Shown here piece by piece: positions 29,308-38,154 of a stretch of 64,000 nt of DNA. The notes under the pieces are model-generated. The model worked only from the letters and a program-made list of their open reading frames with translations. It was not told where the DNA came from and made no database searches. The translations under genes were made by a program, and so were the position numbers. How positions within the stretch are numbered: the stretch's first letter is position 1; every line of letters begins with the position of its first letter. The DNA is from Xanthomonas melonis (lineage in GTDB: Bacteria; Pseudomonadota; Gammaproteobacteria; Xanthomonadales; Xanthomonadaceae): contig NZ_JAJGQH010000001.1 of assembly GCF_020783655.1 (NCBI RefSeq), positions 1 to 64,000 of the forward strand, in the 5' to 3' direction.

Positions 29308-30693
29308 ATGTCGCTTCGCACACGTTCGCGCATCGCCACGCCCAAGCAGCCGGAAAGCGCCTTGCGGCGCTGGCTCAAGGAACGCCATATCACCGAAGTC
29401 GAATGCCTGGTGCCGGACATCACCGGCAACGCCCGCGGCAAGATCATTCCGGCCGACAAGTTCTCGCACGACTACGGCACCCGGCTGCCGGAAGGCGTCT
29501 TCGCCACCACCGTCACCGGCGACTTCCCGGACGATTACTACGCGCTGACCTCGCCGTCGGACTCGGACATGCAGCTGCGCCCGGATGCCTCCACCGTGCG
29601 CATGGTGCCGTGGGCCGCGGACCCCACCGCGCAGGTCATCCACGACTGCTATACCAAGGGCGGCGAGCCGCACGAACTGGCGCCGCGCAATGTGCTGCGG
29701 CGTGTGCTGGACGCGTATGCGCAGGTCGCGTTGCAGCCGGTGGTGGCACCGGAGCTGGAATTCTTCCTGGTGCAGAAGAATACCGACCCGGATTTCCCGC
29801 TGCTGCCGCCCGCCGGGCGCTCAGGTCGGCCGGAAACCGCGCGGCAGTCGTATTCCATCGACGCGGTCAACGAGTTCGATCCCATCCTGGACCTGATGTA
29901 CGACTACTGCGACGCCATGCAGCTGGACGTGGATACCCTGATCCACGAATCCGGTGCGGCACAACTGGAAGTCAATTTCACCCATGCCGACGCCCTGTCG
30001 CGTGCGGATCAGGTGTTCCTGTTCAAACGCACCATGCGCGAGGCCGCGCTGCGGCATGGCGTGTACGCGACGTTCCTGGCCAAGCCGATGGAAACCGAGC
30101 CGGGCAGCGCGATGCACATCCATCAGAGCCTGCTGCATGCCGGCACCGGTAAGAACGTGTTCAGCGGCAAACGCGACGGCGGGTTCAGCGACACCTTTGC
30201 GCATTATCTGGGCGGGTTGCAGAAATACATTCCGCTGGCGATGGGGCTGCTGGCGCCCAACGTCAATTCGTACCGGCGGCTGATGTTCGGCGAAGTATCG
30301 CCAAGCAATGTGCTGTGGGGTTTCGACAACCGCACCTGCGGGCTGCGGGTGCCGATCGATGCGCCGCAGAACATGCGGGTGGAAAGCCGCTTCGCCGGCT
30401 CCGACGCCAATCCGTATCTGGCGATGGCGGCGACATTGGCCTGCGGGCTGCTGGGCATCCGCGAGAAGCTGGAGCCGACGCCACCGATCGACAGCAACGG
30501 AAAAGAGCAGGGCTACGACTTGCCGAGATCGTTGGGAGAAGCACTGGATGGCCTGGAAGGCTGCGAGGCGTTGCAGGAATTATTGGGCGCACGGTTCGTG
30601 CGGGCTTACATCTCGGTGAAGCGAAAGGAGTACGAAACGTATTTCCGGGTGATCAGTTCGTGGGAGCGGGAGTTCTTGCTGTTGAATGTGTGA
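29308..30693 (+). CDS. puuA: Gamma-glutamylpolyamine synthetase (glutamine synthetase-like), copy 2
   Basis: 461 residues; ATG at 29308 preceded by GTGAGG. Glutamine-synthetase motifs: VPDITGNARGKIIPADKF, APELEFFLVQ, AQLEVNFTHADALSRADQ, SAMHIHQSLL, SYRRLMFGEVSP, GLRVPIDAPQNMRVE and SRFAGSDANPYLA. Clearly a paralogue of the divergent copy, not a recent duplicate: spacing and many residues differ. The C-terminus is closer to the E. coli PuuA pattern. The two enzymes may favour different amines (putrescine, cadaverine, spermidine or diaminopropane), as seen for multiple paralogues in pseudomonads; this is inference. It is followed 451 bases later by potF. Confidence 0.88.
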   Translation: MSLRTRSRIATPKQPESALRRWLKERHITEVECLVPDITGNARGKIIPADKFSHDYGTRLPEGVFATTVTGDFPDDYYALTSPSDSDMQLRPDASTVRMVPWAADPTAQVIHDCYTKGGEPHELAPRNVLRRVLDAYAQVALQPVVAPELEFFLVQKNTDPDFPLLPPAGRSGRPETARQSYSIDAVNEFDPILDLMYDYCDAMQLDVDTLIHESGAAQLEVNFTHADALSRADQVFLFKRTMREAALRHGVYATFLAKPMETEPGSAMHIHQSLLHAGTGKNVFSGKRDGGFSDTFAHYLGGLQKYIPLAMGLLAPNVNSYRRLMFGEVSPSNVLWGFDNRTCGLRVPIDAPQNMRVESRFAGSDANPYLAMAATLACGLLGIREKLEPTPPIDSNGKEQGYDLPRSLGEALDGLEGCEALQELLGARFVRAYISVKRKEYETYFRVISSWEREFLLLNV

Positions 30694-31144
30694 GCGCTGT
30701 GGCCGAGACCCGTGCCGGGCGTTGCCCTTCTTCCGCCGGGAAGGTGTGCAGGCCGCGGAGGTGGCGAGATGTTTCCTTCTCCCGGCGGGAGAAGGTGCCC
30801 GAAGGGCGGATGAGGGCGACGCAAGTGGCACGGCACCCGGTGTGTGCGGCAGTGGCATTGGAGAACCTGCGCCTGCTGCAGGACGAAGGCAGCGTGGACA
30901 CCGCGCGGACGCAGCGTGCCCCGTCTCTGGCGCAGCGCCGGGCCGTTACGCAACGCGCGCGCAGTCGATGGCGGTGATGGCGCGACGGTGCGATCGTTGC
31001 GCCAGCCGCATGCACGCCTCCGCCCCCGGCACACACGGCGCGCTTGCCCGCTGCACGAACCATGCTGGGCAAACCCGTGCGCCATGCGTAGGCTGACGAT
31101 GGGCCGCATGCCGGCCGCACCGCCCCGCCGCTCTGGAGATCCGT
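30694..31144. other. Intergenic region with dispersed palindrome, upstream of potF
   Basis: 451 bases. Contains the dispersed bipartite palindrome at 30775-30816 and a decayed look-alike at about 30725-30744 (CCCTTCTTCCGCCGGGAAGG). No gene is seen. Confidence 0.55.
30775..30816 (+). repeat. Dispersed bipartite palindromic repeat, copy 2
   Basis: Arm CCTTCTCCCG, one base, complementary arm, then TGCCC-GAA-GGGCGGATGAGG. Near-identical to the copies at 7613-7658 (opposite strand) and 42283-42325. It lies downstream of the second puuA-like gene and could act as a transcript end. Confidence 0.75.
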
Positions 31145-32260
31145 ATGACGCTGCGATTGCTCGCCCTGTTGCTGTCCATCACCCTGTTGTCCGGCTGTGG
31201 CCGTCGTGACGCGCAAGGCGACGCGGATGCGCAGGCCAAGGTCCTCAACGTCTACAACTATTCCGACTACATCGCCGAAGACACCATTCCGGCCTTCGAG
31301 AAGAGCACCGGCATCAAGGTCACCTACGATGTGTTCGACAGCGACGAAATGGTGGAAGCCAAGTTGCTGGCCGGCGGCAGCGACTACGATGTGGTGGTGC
31401 CCACGCTCAACTTCTTCGGCCGGCAGATCCAGGCCGGTGTGTTCCTGCCGCTGGACAAGCGCAAGATTCCCAACCTGGCCAATCTCGATCCGGACGTGAT
31501 GCGCCGCATCGCCGCGCAGGACCCGGGCAATGCCTACGGCGTGCCCTACATGATCGGCACCACCGGTATCGGCTACAACGTCGACAAGCTCAAGGCGATC
31601 TTCGGCACCACCGACGTGGCCAACAGCTGGGATCTGGTATTCAAGCCGGAGAATCTGTCCAGACTCAAGGACTGCGGTGTGACCATCCTGGACACGCCCT
31701 CGGACATGCTTCCGATCGCGCTGAACTACCTCGGACTGGATCCGCACAGCACCGCGCCGGCAGAGATCGAGAAGGCCGCCGCCCTGATCAAGACCATCCG
31801 CCCGTATGTACAGAACTTCCACTCCAGCCAGTACGTGAGCGCGTTGGCCAACGGCAATACCTGTCTGGCGGTGGGCTGGTCAGGCGACATCATCCAGGCG
31901 CGCGATCGCGCAGTGGAAGCCGGCAACACCATCAAGGTGGCCTACGCCATCCCGAAGGAAGGCGCCCCGCAGTGGTTCGACATGCTGGCCATTCCCAAGG
32001 ATGCCAGGCATCCGGAAAACGCCTACGCCTTCATCAATTATCTGCTCACGCCCGACGTGGCCGCGGCCAACACCAACTTCATCCACTACGCCAACCCGGT
32101 GCGCACCGCCACGCCGCTGGTGGATGCGGCGATCCGCAATGACCCCACCATCTACCCGCCGCCGGAGGTCACCGCAAAGATGTTCACCTATGCGATCAAT
32201 CCGCCCGAGGTAGACCGCTTGTATACGCGGCTATGGACGGAGATCAAGACCGGTCGTTGA
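31145..32260 (+). CDS. potF: Putrescine-binding lipoprotein of a polyamine ABC transporter
   Basis: 371 residues with a lipoprotein signal (LLSGCG, lipidated C18), so anchored in the membrane facing the periplasm. Ribosome site GGAG precedes the ATG. The mature part is a bacterial solute-binding protein of the PotD/PotF family: VLNVYNYSDYIAEDTIPAFEKSTGIKV at the start, FDSDEMVEAKLL, VPYMIGTTGIGYN, and a C-terminal ATPLVDAAIRNDPTIYPP. It hands putrescine or a similar polyamine to PotH/PotI. Its transporter partners potG, potH and potI are 4.8 kb downstream, separated by an efflux operon on the same strand. Confidence 0.92.
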   Translation: MTLRLLALLLSITLLSGCGRRDAQGDADAQAKVLNVYNYSDYIAEDTIPAFEKSTGIKVTYDVFDSDEMVEAKLLAGGSDYDVVVPTLNFFGRQIQAGVFLPLDKRKIPNLANLDPDVMRRIAAQDPGNAYGVPYMIGTTGIGYNVDKLKAIFGTTDVANSWDLVFKPENLSRLKDCGVTILDTPSDMLPIALNYLGLDPHSTAPAEIEKAAALIKTIRPYVQNFHSSQYVSALANGNTCLAVGWSGDIIQARDRAVEAGNTIKVAYAIPKEGAPQWFDMLAIPKDARHPENAYAFINYLLTPDVAAANTNFIHYANPVRTATPLVDAAIRNDPTIYPPPEVTAKMFTYAINPPEVDRLYTRLWTEIKTGR

Positions 32261-32582
32261 GCTGAGCGAAGCGCTTTGTGCATTGGCGAAGCGGCACGCT
32301 GGTCGCCGGTCGGGCGGGTCGCGTCGAATGGCCGCGTGGTGACGTGCGTGCGGCCTCAGCACATTCCCCGCCGCGGCGCATGTGGGGCGTTGCCAATGCC
32401 GGGTAGGCATTCGTCCCGGCCGCTCGCAGTGCCGCATCCTGCGAACCCAAGCGGTTGCTGACCGGGGTCGTCACACAATCTGTACCGGGCAGTTCAAATA
32501 ATTGTATGGTTGCGCCGCCTTCCGGGATTCGCAGTCGCGGCATCCCTCGCGCGCTACGCCCACGACACACAGGACGCTTCCC
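32261..32582 (+). promoter_or_regulatory. Upstream region of the emrA-emrB-outer membrane factor operon
   Basis: 322 bases between potF and emrA. An AT-rich island at about 32491-32508 (TTCAAATAATTGTATGG) stands out in the GC-rich gap and is the likely promoter or operator. No MarR/EmrR or TetR gene is adjacent, so the regulator, if any, is elsewhere. Confidence 0.4.
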
Positions 32583-33773
32583 TTGAGCAACCACGATCAG
32601 CAGTCCAATGACGGCCATGCGCCCGCGACCGGCGCGCAAACCGAGGATGCAGCACCGCCCAAGCCTTCGCCGTTGAAGAATCCCAAGGTCAGATGGACGC
32701 TGATCCTGGTGGGCGTGGTGGTGCTGGCGCTGCTGGCGATCTGGCTGGCCTATTACCTGATCAAGGGCCGCTACATGCAGGACACCAACAACGCCTACCT
32801 GCAGGCCGACTCGGTGGCGGTGGCGCCGCGCGTCAGCGGCTATGTGACCAAGGTGCTGGTGGGCGACAACCAGATCGTGGAGGCCGGCCAGCCGCTGCTG
32901 CAGATCGACGACCGCACCTACCAGGCCACCCTGCAACAGGCCGAAGCAGCGATCGCCGCGCGCCAGGCCGATATCGCCGCCGCCACCGCCAATGTCGCCG
33001 CGCAGGAATCAGCGCTGGTGCAGGCACGCACCCAGGTCAGCGCGGCCGCCGCCAGCCTGAAATTCGCCCAGGCCGAAGTGAAGCGCTTCGCGCCGTTGGC
33101 CGCCTCCGGCGCCGACACCCACGAACACCAGGAAAGCCTGCAACACGAACTGGCGCGCGCCCGCGCCCAGTACGATGCCGCGCAGGCGCAGGCCGCCGGC
33201 GCGCAGAGTCAGATCCAGGCCAGCACTGCGCAGCTGGAGCAGGCGCAGGCCGGCCTGAAGCAGGCCACGGCCGATGCCGACCAGGCCCGTGTCGCGGTGG
33301 AGGACACCCGCCTGACCAGCCGGATCCGCGGCCGCGTCGGCGACAAGACCGTACAGGAAGGTCAGTTCCTCGCCGCCGGTACCCGCACCATGACCATCGT
33401 GCCGCAGCACTCGCTGTACCTGGTCGCCAACTTCAAGGAAACCCAGGTCGGTCTGATGCGCCCGGGCCAACCGGCCGAGATCGAGGTCGACGCGCTGTCG
33501 GGTGTGAAGCTGCACGGTCAGGTGGAAAGCCTGTCTCCAGGCACCGGCTCGCAGTTCGCGCTGCTGCCGCCGGAGAATGCCACCGGCAACTTCACCAAGG
33601 TTGTGCAGCGCGTGCCGGTACGCATCCGCGTGCTGGCCGGCGAGGAGGCACGCAAGGTACTTGTGCCGGGCATGTCGGTGGAGGTGACCGTCGACACCCG
33701 CTCGGCCAAGGACACCAAGCAGCGCGCCGAAGAGGAGTCCGAGCGCGTGCAGGAGCAGGAGCGCGCGCGATGA
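32583..33773 (+). CDS. emrA: EmrA-type membrane fusion (HlyD family) protein of a tripartite drug pump
   Basis: 396 residues from a TTG at 32583 (SNHDQQSNDG) with AGGA upstream; no ATG in a better position. A Pro-rich cytoplasmic N-terminus and one TM helix (~37-60, LILVGVVVLALLAIWLAYYL) are followed by a biotinyl-lipoyl-like domain (DSVAVAPRVSGYVTKVLVGDNQIVEAGQPLLQI), a long alpha-helical hairpin with many Gln/Ala residues, and a beta-barrel domain. This is the periplasmic adaptor that links EmrB in the inner membrane to an outer-membrane channel. The stop overlaps emrB by ATGA. Confidence 0.92.
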   Translation: MSNHDQQSNDGHAPATGAQTEDAAPPKPSPLKNPKVRWTLILVGVVVLALLAIWLAYYLIKGRYMQDTNNAYLQADSVAVAPRVSGYVTKVLVGDNQIVEAGQPLLQIDDRTYQATLQQAEAAIAARQADIAAATANVAAQESALVQARTQVSAAAASLKFAQAEVKRFAPLAASGADTHEHQESLQHELARARAQYDAAQAQAAGAQSQIQASTAQLEQAQAGLKQATADADQARVAVEDTRLTSRIRGRVGDKTVQEGQFLAAGTRTMTIVPQHSLYLVANFKETQVGLMRPGQPAEIEVDALSGVKLHGQVESLSPGTGSQFALLPPENATGNFTKVVQRVPVRIRVLAGEEARKVLVPGMSVEVTVDTRSAKDTKQRAEEESERVQEQERAR

Positions 33774-35356
33774 ACGCAGCGGCCGCCACCGGCGATGGCG
33801 CCGGCGGCAGGGTGGGCCGCGGAAAGGCCGATATGAGCGCATGGCTGGCGGTGCTGGCCGGCACCATCGGCTCGTTCATGGCCACGCTGGACATCTCCAT
33901 CGTCAATGCGGCCCTGCCCACCATCCAGGGCGAGGTCGGCGCCAGCGGCACCGAAGGCACCTGGATCTCCACCGCCTACCTGGTTGCCGAGATCATCATG
34001 ATCCCGTTGACCGGCTGGTTCGTGCGCACGCTGGGCCTGCGCAACTTCCTGTTGATCTGCGCGGTGATGTTCACCGCCTTTTCGGTGGTCTGCGGGTTGT
34101 CGACCACGCTGACCATGATGATCATCGGGCGGGTGGGGCAGGGCCTGGCCGGTGGCGCGCTGATTCCCACCGCGCTCACCATCGTGGCTACCCGCCTGCC
34201 ACCCAGCCAGCAGACCATGGGCACCGCCTTGTTCGGCATGACCGTGATCATGGGCCCGGTGATCGGGCCGTTGCTGGGCGGCTGGCTGACCGAGAACGTC
34301 AGCTGGCACTACGCGTTCTTCATCAACGTGCCGATCTGCGCGGGCCTGGTGGCACTGTTGCTGCTGGGGCTGGAACACGAGAAAGGCGATTGGGCCGGCC
34401 TGCTCGACGCCGATTGGCTGGGCATCTACGGGCTCACCGCCGGCTTGGGCGGGCTCACCGTGGTGCTCGAGGAAGGCCAGCGCGAGCGCTGGTTCGAATC
34501 CAGCGAGATCAACACGCTGAGCCTGATCGCGCTGAGCGGCTTCATCGCGCTGGTGGTCGGCCAGTTCCGCAAGCGCGCGCCGGTGATCCACCTGTCGCTG
34601 CTATTGCATCGCAGCTTCGGCGCGGTGTTCATCATGATCATGGCGGTTGGCATGATCCTGTTCGGCGTGATGTACATGATTCCGCAGTTCCTGGCGGTGA
34701 TCTCCGGCTACAACACCGAGCAGGCCGGCTACGTGCTGCTGCTGTCCGGGCTGCCGACCGTGCTGCTGATGCCGATGATGCCCAAGCTGCTGGACGTGGT
34801 GGATGTACGCATCCTGGTGATCGCCGGGTTGCTGTGCTTCGCTGCTGCCTGCTTCGTCAATCTGGAGCTGACCGCCGACACGGTGGGCATGCATTTCGTC
34901 GCAGGACAGCTGCTGCAGGGCTGCGGGCTGGCGCTGGCGATGATGTCGCTCAACCAGGCCGCGATCTCCTCGGTGCCGCCGGAACTGGCCGGCGACGCAT
35001 CGGGCCTGTTCAACGCCGGCCGCAACCTGGGTGGTTCGGTGGGCCTGGCGCTGATCTCCACCTTCCAGGAGCGCCGCATGACCTTCCACACCGAGACCAT
35101 CGGCAGCTCGATCACCGCCAACGCCCCGCGTGCACAGGAAGCGCTGGCCGGCCTGAGCGCGCAGATGCAGGGCAGCGCGGGCGGCGAGGCGGCGATCCGC
35201 TCGGTCGCGCAGTTTGCGCGCGTGGTGCAACAGCAGGCGCTGGTGATGACGTATAGCGATCTGTTCTGGATCTTCGGCATGATCGTGGTGTGCACGATCC
35301 CGCTGGCCTTTTTGCTCAAGCCGTTACCGAAGGGGACGCACCTTGCGATGCATTGA
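33770..35356 (+). CDS. emrB: EmrB-type DHA2 MFS transporter of a tripartite drug pump
   Basis: 528 residues with 14 predicted helices. FMATLDISIVNAALPTIQGEVG is the TM1 motif of EmrB, and WISTAYLVAEIIMIPLTGWFVRTLGLRN is motif A. Motif C is MTVIMGPVIGPLLGGWLTE. It exports hydrophobic or toxic compounds using the proton gradient. It starts within the emrA stop (ATGA) and is followed four bases later by the outer-membrane factor, giving all three parts of an export machine in one operon. Confidence 0.94.
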   Translation: MNAAAATGDGAGGRVGRGKADMSAWLAVLAGTIGSFMATLDISIVNAALPTIQGEVGASGTEGTWISTAYLVAEIIMIPLTGWFVRTLGLRNFLLICAVMFTAFSVVCGLSTTLTMMIIGRVGQGLAGGALIPTALTIVATRLPPSQQTMGTALFGMTVIMGPVIGPLLGGWLTENVSWHYAFFINVPICAGLVALLLLGLEHEKGDWAGLLDADWLGIYGLTAGLGGLTVVLEEGQRERWFESSEINTLSLIALSGFIALVVGQFRKRAPVIHLSLLLHRSFGAVFIMIMAVGMILFGVMYMIPQFLAVISGYNTEQAGYVLLLSGLPTVLLMPMMPKLLDVVDVRILVIAGLLCFAAACFVNLELTADTVGMHFVAGQLLQGCGLALAMMSLNQAAISSVPPELAGDASGLFNAGRNLGGSVGLALISTFQERRMTFHTETIGSSITANAPRAQEALAGLSAQMQGSAGGEAAIRSVAQFARVVQQQALVMTYSDLFWIFGMIVVCTIPLAFLLKPLPKGTHLAMH

Positions 35357-35360
35357 TTCC

Positions 35361-36851
35361 ATGCGCCTGCTCCGCATGCCGCTGGCCGCGGCGTTGAGCG
35401 CCGTCGTCCTAGGCGGCTGCATGCTCGGCCCCAATTACACCAAGGCACCGGCCGTCGCCGACGCGGCCATGCAGGCGCCGGCCCTGCACCGCGCCGGCGG
35501 CGCCGAGGTGGTGGCTGCCGCACCGTTGAACCACTGGTGGGAAGAGCTGCACGATCCGACCCTGACCCAACTGGTGACCCAGGCGCTGGCCGACAGCCCC
35601 AACCTGCGCGCCGCGCAGGCACGGCTGCGTGCCAATCGTGCCCTGGCCCGTCAGCGTCGCGCCGAACACCTTCCCAAGCTCAATGCCAGCGCGGTGTATG
35701 CATATGCCGAACCGCCGCAGTCCATCGTGGACACGCTGGGTGGCCTGCAGAACGGTCAGCAGGGGCAACCGCCCGCGCAAGACAGTCAGGCGCTGGATCT
35801 GGAAAAGACCCAGATCTACAGCGCCGGCTTCGATGCCAGTTGGGAGCTGGATTTGTTCGGCCGCCGCCGCCGCGCCGCCGAAGGCGCATTGGCCCAGGCG
35901 CAGGCGTCCGAAGCCGAATTGGCCGACGCGCAGGTGCAGCTGGCCGCCGAAGTGGGGCAGGTGTACCTCAACTACCGCGGGTTGCAGGCGCGGCTGGCGA
36001 TCGCCGATGCCAACCTGGACAAGATCCGCCAATCGCTGCAGTTGATGCAGCAACGCCGGACCCAGGGCGCGGCGTCGGATCTGCAGGTCGAGCAGATCGC
36101 CACCCAGGTGCAGCAGCAGCAGGCACAGCGCCTGCCGCTGGAGATGCAGGCGCAGGAAGCGCTGGATCAACTGGCCTTGATGGTCGGTCGCGAGCCCGGC
36201 GCGCTGGATGCACAGCTGAGCGCACCGCAGCCGCTGCCGATGCTGCCGACCCAGGTGCGTGTGGACGATGCCGGCGCGCTGATCCGCCGTCGCCCGGACA
36301 TGCGCAAGGCCGAGCGCGAGCTGGCCGCCTCCAGTGCCCAGATCGGTGAGGCACTGAATGGCTACTTCCCGCAGGTGACCCTGTTGGGCGGCCTGAGCTG
36401 GGTGGCCGGTTCGCCGAGCGATTTCAATTCCGACGCGCGGACCATCCTGGCGGTACCGATGCTGCGCTGGTCGATCTTCGATTTCGGCAAGACGCGTGCA
36501 CAGGTGGAACAGGCGCGCGCAGGCAATGCCGGGCGCGAGGCCGCCTACGAGGCGGCCGTGCTGGGCGCCTTGCAGGATGCCAATGCTGCGCTGTCGCGGT
36601 TCGGCTCGGCACGCAAGCAGCTGGTGGTGGCGCGTCAGGCCGAGGCCTCGGCCACGCGCTCGGCCGGGTTGATGCAGCAGCGTCGCGATGCCGGTGCCAC
36701 CTCGTCGATCGATCTGCTGGACGTGCAGCGTCAGCAGTTGTCGGCACAGGATGCCGCCGCCCAGGCGCAGGTGCAGCTGCTGGTGAACTATGTGGCCCTG
36801 CAGAAGAGTCTGGGATTGGGCTGGAGCGAGGCGTCGCAGCAGCGGCGCTGA
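35361..36851 (+). CDS. Outer-membrane factor (NodT/TolC-like) lipoprotein of the Emr pump
   Basis: 496 residues from the ATG at 35361 (MRLLRMPLAAALS). Lipoprotein signal VVLGGC. Two repeated outer-membrane efflux domains: the first with TLTQLVTQALADSPNLRAAQARL and FDASWELDLFGRRRRAAEGALA, the second with IRRRPDMRKAERELAASSAQIGEA and LRWSIFDFGKTRAQVEQARAG. These are typical of NodT-family channels. It forms the trimeric duct through the outer membrane for EmrAB. Gap to potG downstream is 172 bases. Confidence 0.93.
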   Translation: MRLLRMPLAAALSAVVLGGCMLGPNYTKAPAVADAAMQAPALHRAGGAEVVAAAPLNHWWEELHDPTLTQLVTQALADSPNLRAAQARLRANRALARQRRAEHLPKLNASAVYAYAEPPQSIVDTLGGLQNGQQGQPPAQDSQALDLEKTQIYSAGFDASWELDLFGRRRRAAEGALAQAQASEAELADAQVQLAAEVGQVYLNYRGLQARLAIADANLDKIRQSLQLMQQRRTQGAASDLQVEQIATQVQQQQAQRLPLEMQAQEALDQLALMVGREPGALDAQLSAPQPLPMLPTQVRVDDAGALIRRRPDMRKAERELAASSAQIGEALNGYFPQVTLLGGLSWVAGSPSDFNSDARTILAVPMLRWSIFDFGKTRAQVEQARAGNAGREAAYEAAVLGALQDANAALSRFGSARKQLVVARQAEASATRSAGLMQQRRDAGATSSIDLLDVQRQQLSAQDAAAQAQVQLLVNYVALQKSLGLGWSEASQQRR

Positions 36852-37023
36852 AGCGCTGGCCGCCGCTCGTCGCGCGGTTGCGTCTGGCCGTCGATAGCGG
36901 TAGGCGATACGCTGCTCGCGCGCCGTACTCGGACAGCGGACACTGCAGCCGACCCCGGCTCTGTCATGATGGCGCGCAGACTCCGTGCAGGGCGCCTGCC
37001 TCTGCCGCAATCGAAGAGCACCC

Positions 37024-38154
37024 ATGTCACTGCCCGAGGCCATGTCGTCACCTTCCAGCCCTGTGGATGCCAGCTACCTGTTCATCGATACGGTGCGCAA
37101 GGAGTTCGACGGCGTCGTCGCGGTGGACGATGTCAGCCTGCAGATCCGCAAGGGCGAGATTTTCGCGCTGCTGGGCGGGTCGGGCAGCGGCAAATCCACC
37201 TTGTTGCGCTGCCTGGCCGGTTTCGAGCGTCCCACCAGCGGGCGCATCGCACTCGATGGTCAGCGCATCGACGCGCTGCCGCCCTACGAGCGGCCGATCA
37301 ACATGATGTTCCAGTCGTACGCGCTGTTTCCGCATATGAGCGTGGAGCAGAACATCGCATTCGGTCTGAAACAGGAAGCGTTGCCGAAGGCTGCCATCGC
37401 TGCGCGCGTCGGCGAAATGCTGGAGCTGGTGCAACTGGGGGCATTGGCACGGCGCAAGCCGCATCAGCTGTCCGGCGGCCAGCAGCAGCGGGTGGCACTG
37501 GCGCGCTCGCTGGCCAAGCGACCCAAGCTGCTGTTGCTGGACGAGCCGATGGGCGCGCTGGACAAGAAGCTGCGTGCGCAGATGCAGCTGGAGCTGGTCA
37601 CTATCATCGAAAGCTCCGGCGTCACCTGCGTGATGGTCACCCACGACCAGGAAGAGGCGATGACCATGGCCACGCGCATCGCGTTGATGGACCAGGGCTG
37701 GATCCGGCAGGTCGGCACGCCGGACGAAATCTACGAACAGCCGGCCAACCGCTTTGCGGCCGAGTTCATCGGGTCGGTCAACCTGATCGATGCGGTGATC
37801 GCCAACCATGCGCCGGATCACGTCGTCCTGCAGACGCCCGCATTCGCCGCCCCCATCCGCATCGGCCATGGCATCACCGGTTTCGAAGGTCAGGCGGTGG
37901 CATTCGCGCTGCGTCCCGAAAAGCTCGCCATCGCCAAGGAGGAGCCGCTGCAGCCCTGCAACAAGGCGCAGGGCGCGATCGAGGACATCGCCTATGTCGG
38001 CAGCCATTCGGTGTACCACGTGCGTCTGCCCAGCGGCATCAAGCTGATGGTCCATGTCGCCAATCGCCAGCGCTGGGCCAGCGAGGCGCTGCGCTGGGGC
38101 GATGCGGTCTGGGTGGAGTGGGGCGAAGACGACGGCGTGGTGCTCACCGCATGA
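37024..38154 (+). CDS. potG: ATP-binding protein of the putrescine ABC transporter
   Basis: 376 residues from the ATG at 37024; a 13-residue upstream extension is unlikely. Walker A GGSGSGKST at 51-59, Q-loop FQSYALFPHM, ABC signature LSGGQQQR at 149-156, Walker B LLLLDEP at 169-175, and H-loop MVTHDQEEAM. The C-terminal TOBE-like domain is present (FALRPEKLAIAKE). Two copies would energise putrescine uptake with PotH and PotI. The stop overlaps the potH start (ATGA). Confidence 0.95.
   Translation: MSLPEAMSSPSSPVDASYLFIDTVRKEFDGVVAVDDVSLQIRKGEIFALLGGSGSGKSTLLRCLAGFERPTSGRIALDGQRIDALPPYERPINMMFQSYALFPHMSVEQNIAFGLKQEALPKAAIAARVGEMLELVQLGALARRKPHQLSGGQQQRVALARSLAKRPKLLLLDEPMGALDKKLRAQMQLELVTIIESSGVTCVMVTHDQEEAMTMATRIALMDQGWIRQVGTPDEIYEQPANRFAAEFIGSVNLIDAVIANHAPDHVVLQTPAFAAPIRIGHGITGFEGQAVAFALRPEKLAIAKEEPLQPCNKAQGAIEDIAYVGSHSVYHVRLPSGIKLMVHVANRQRWASEALRWGDAVWVEWGEDDGVVLTA

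Noticed and set aside
34480-34510. tRNA T-arm-like GGTTCGAATCC
   Set aside because: It is inside the emrB coding sequence and there is no cloverleaf around it. No tRNA was found in any intergenic gap.
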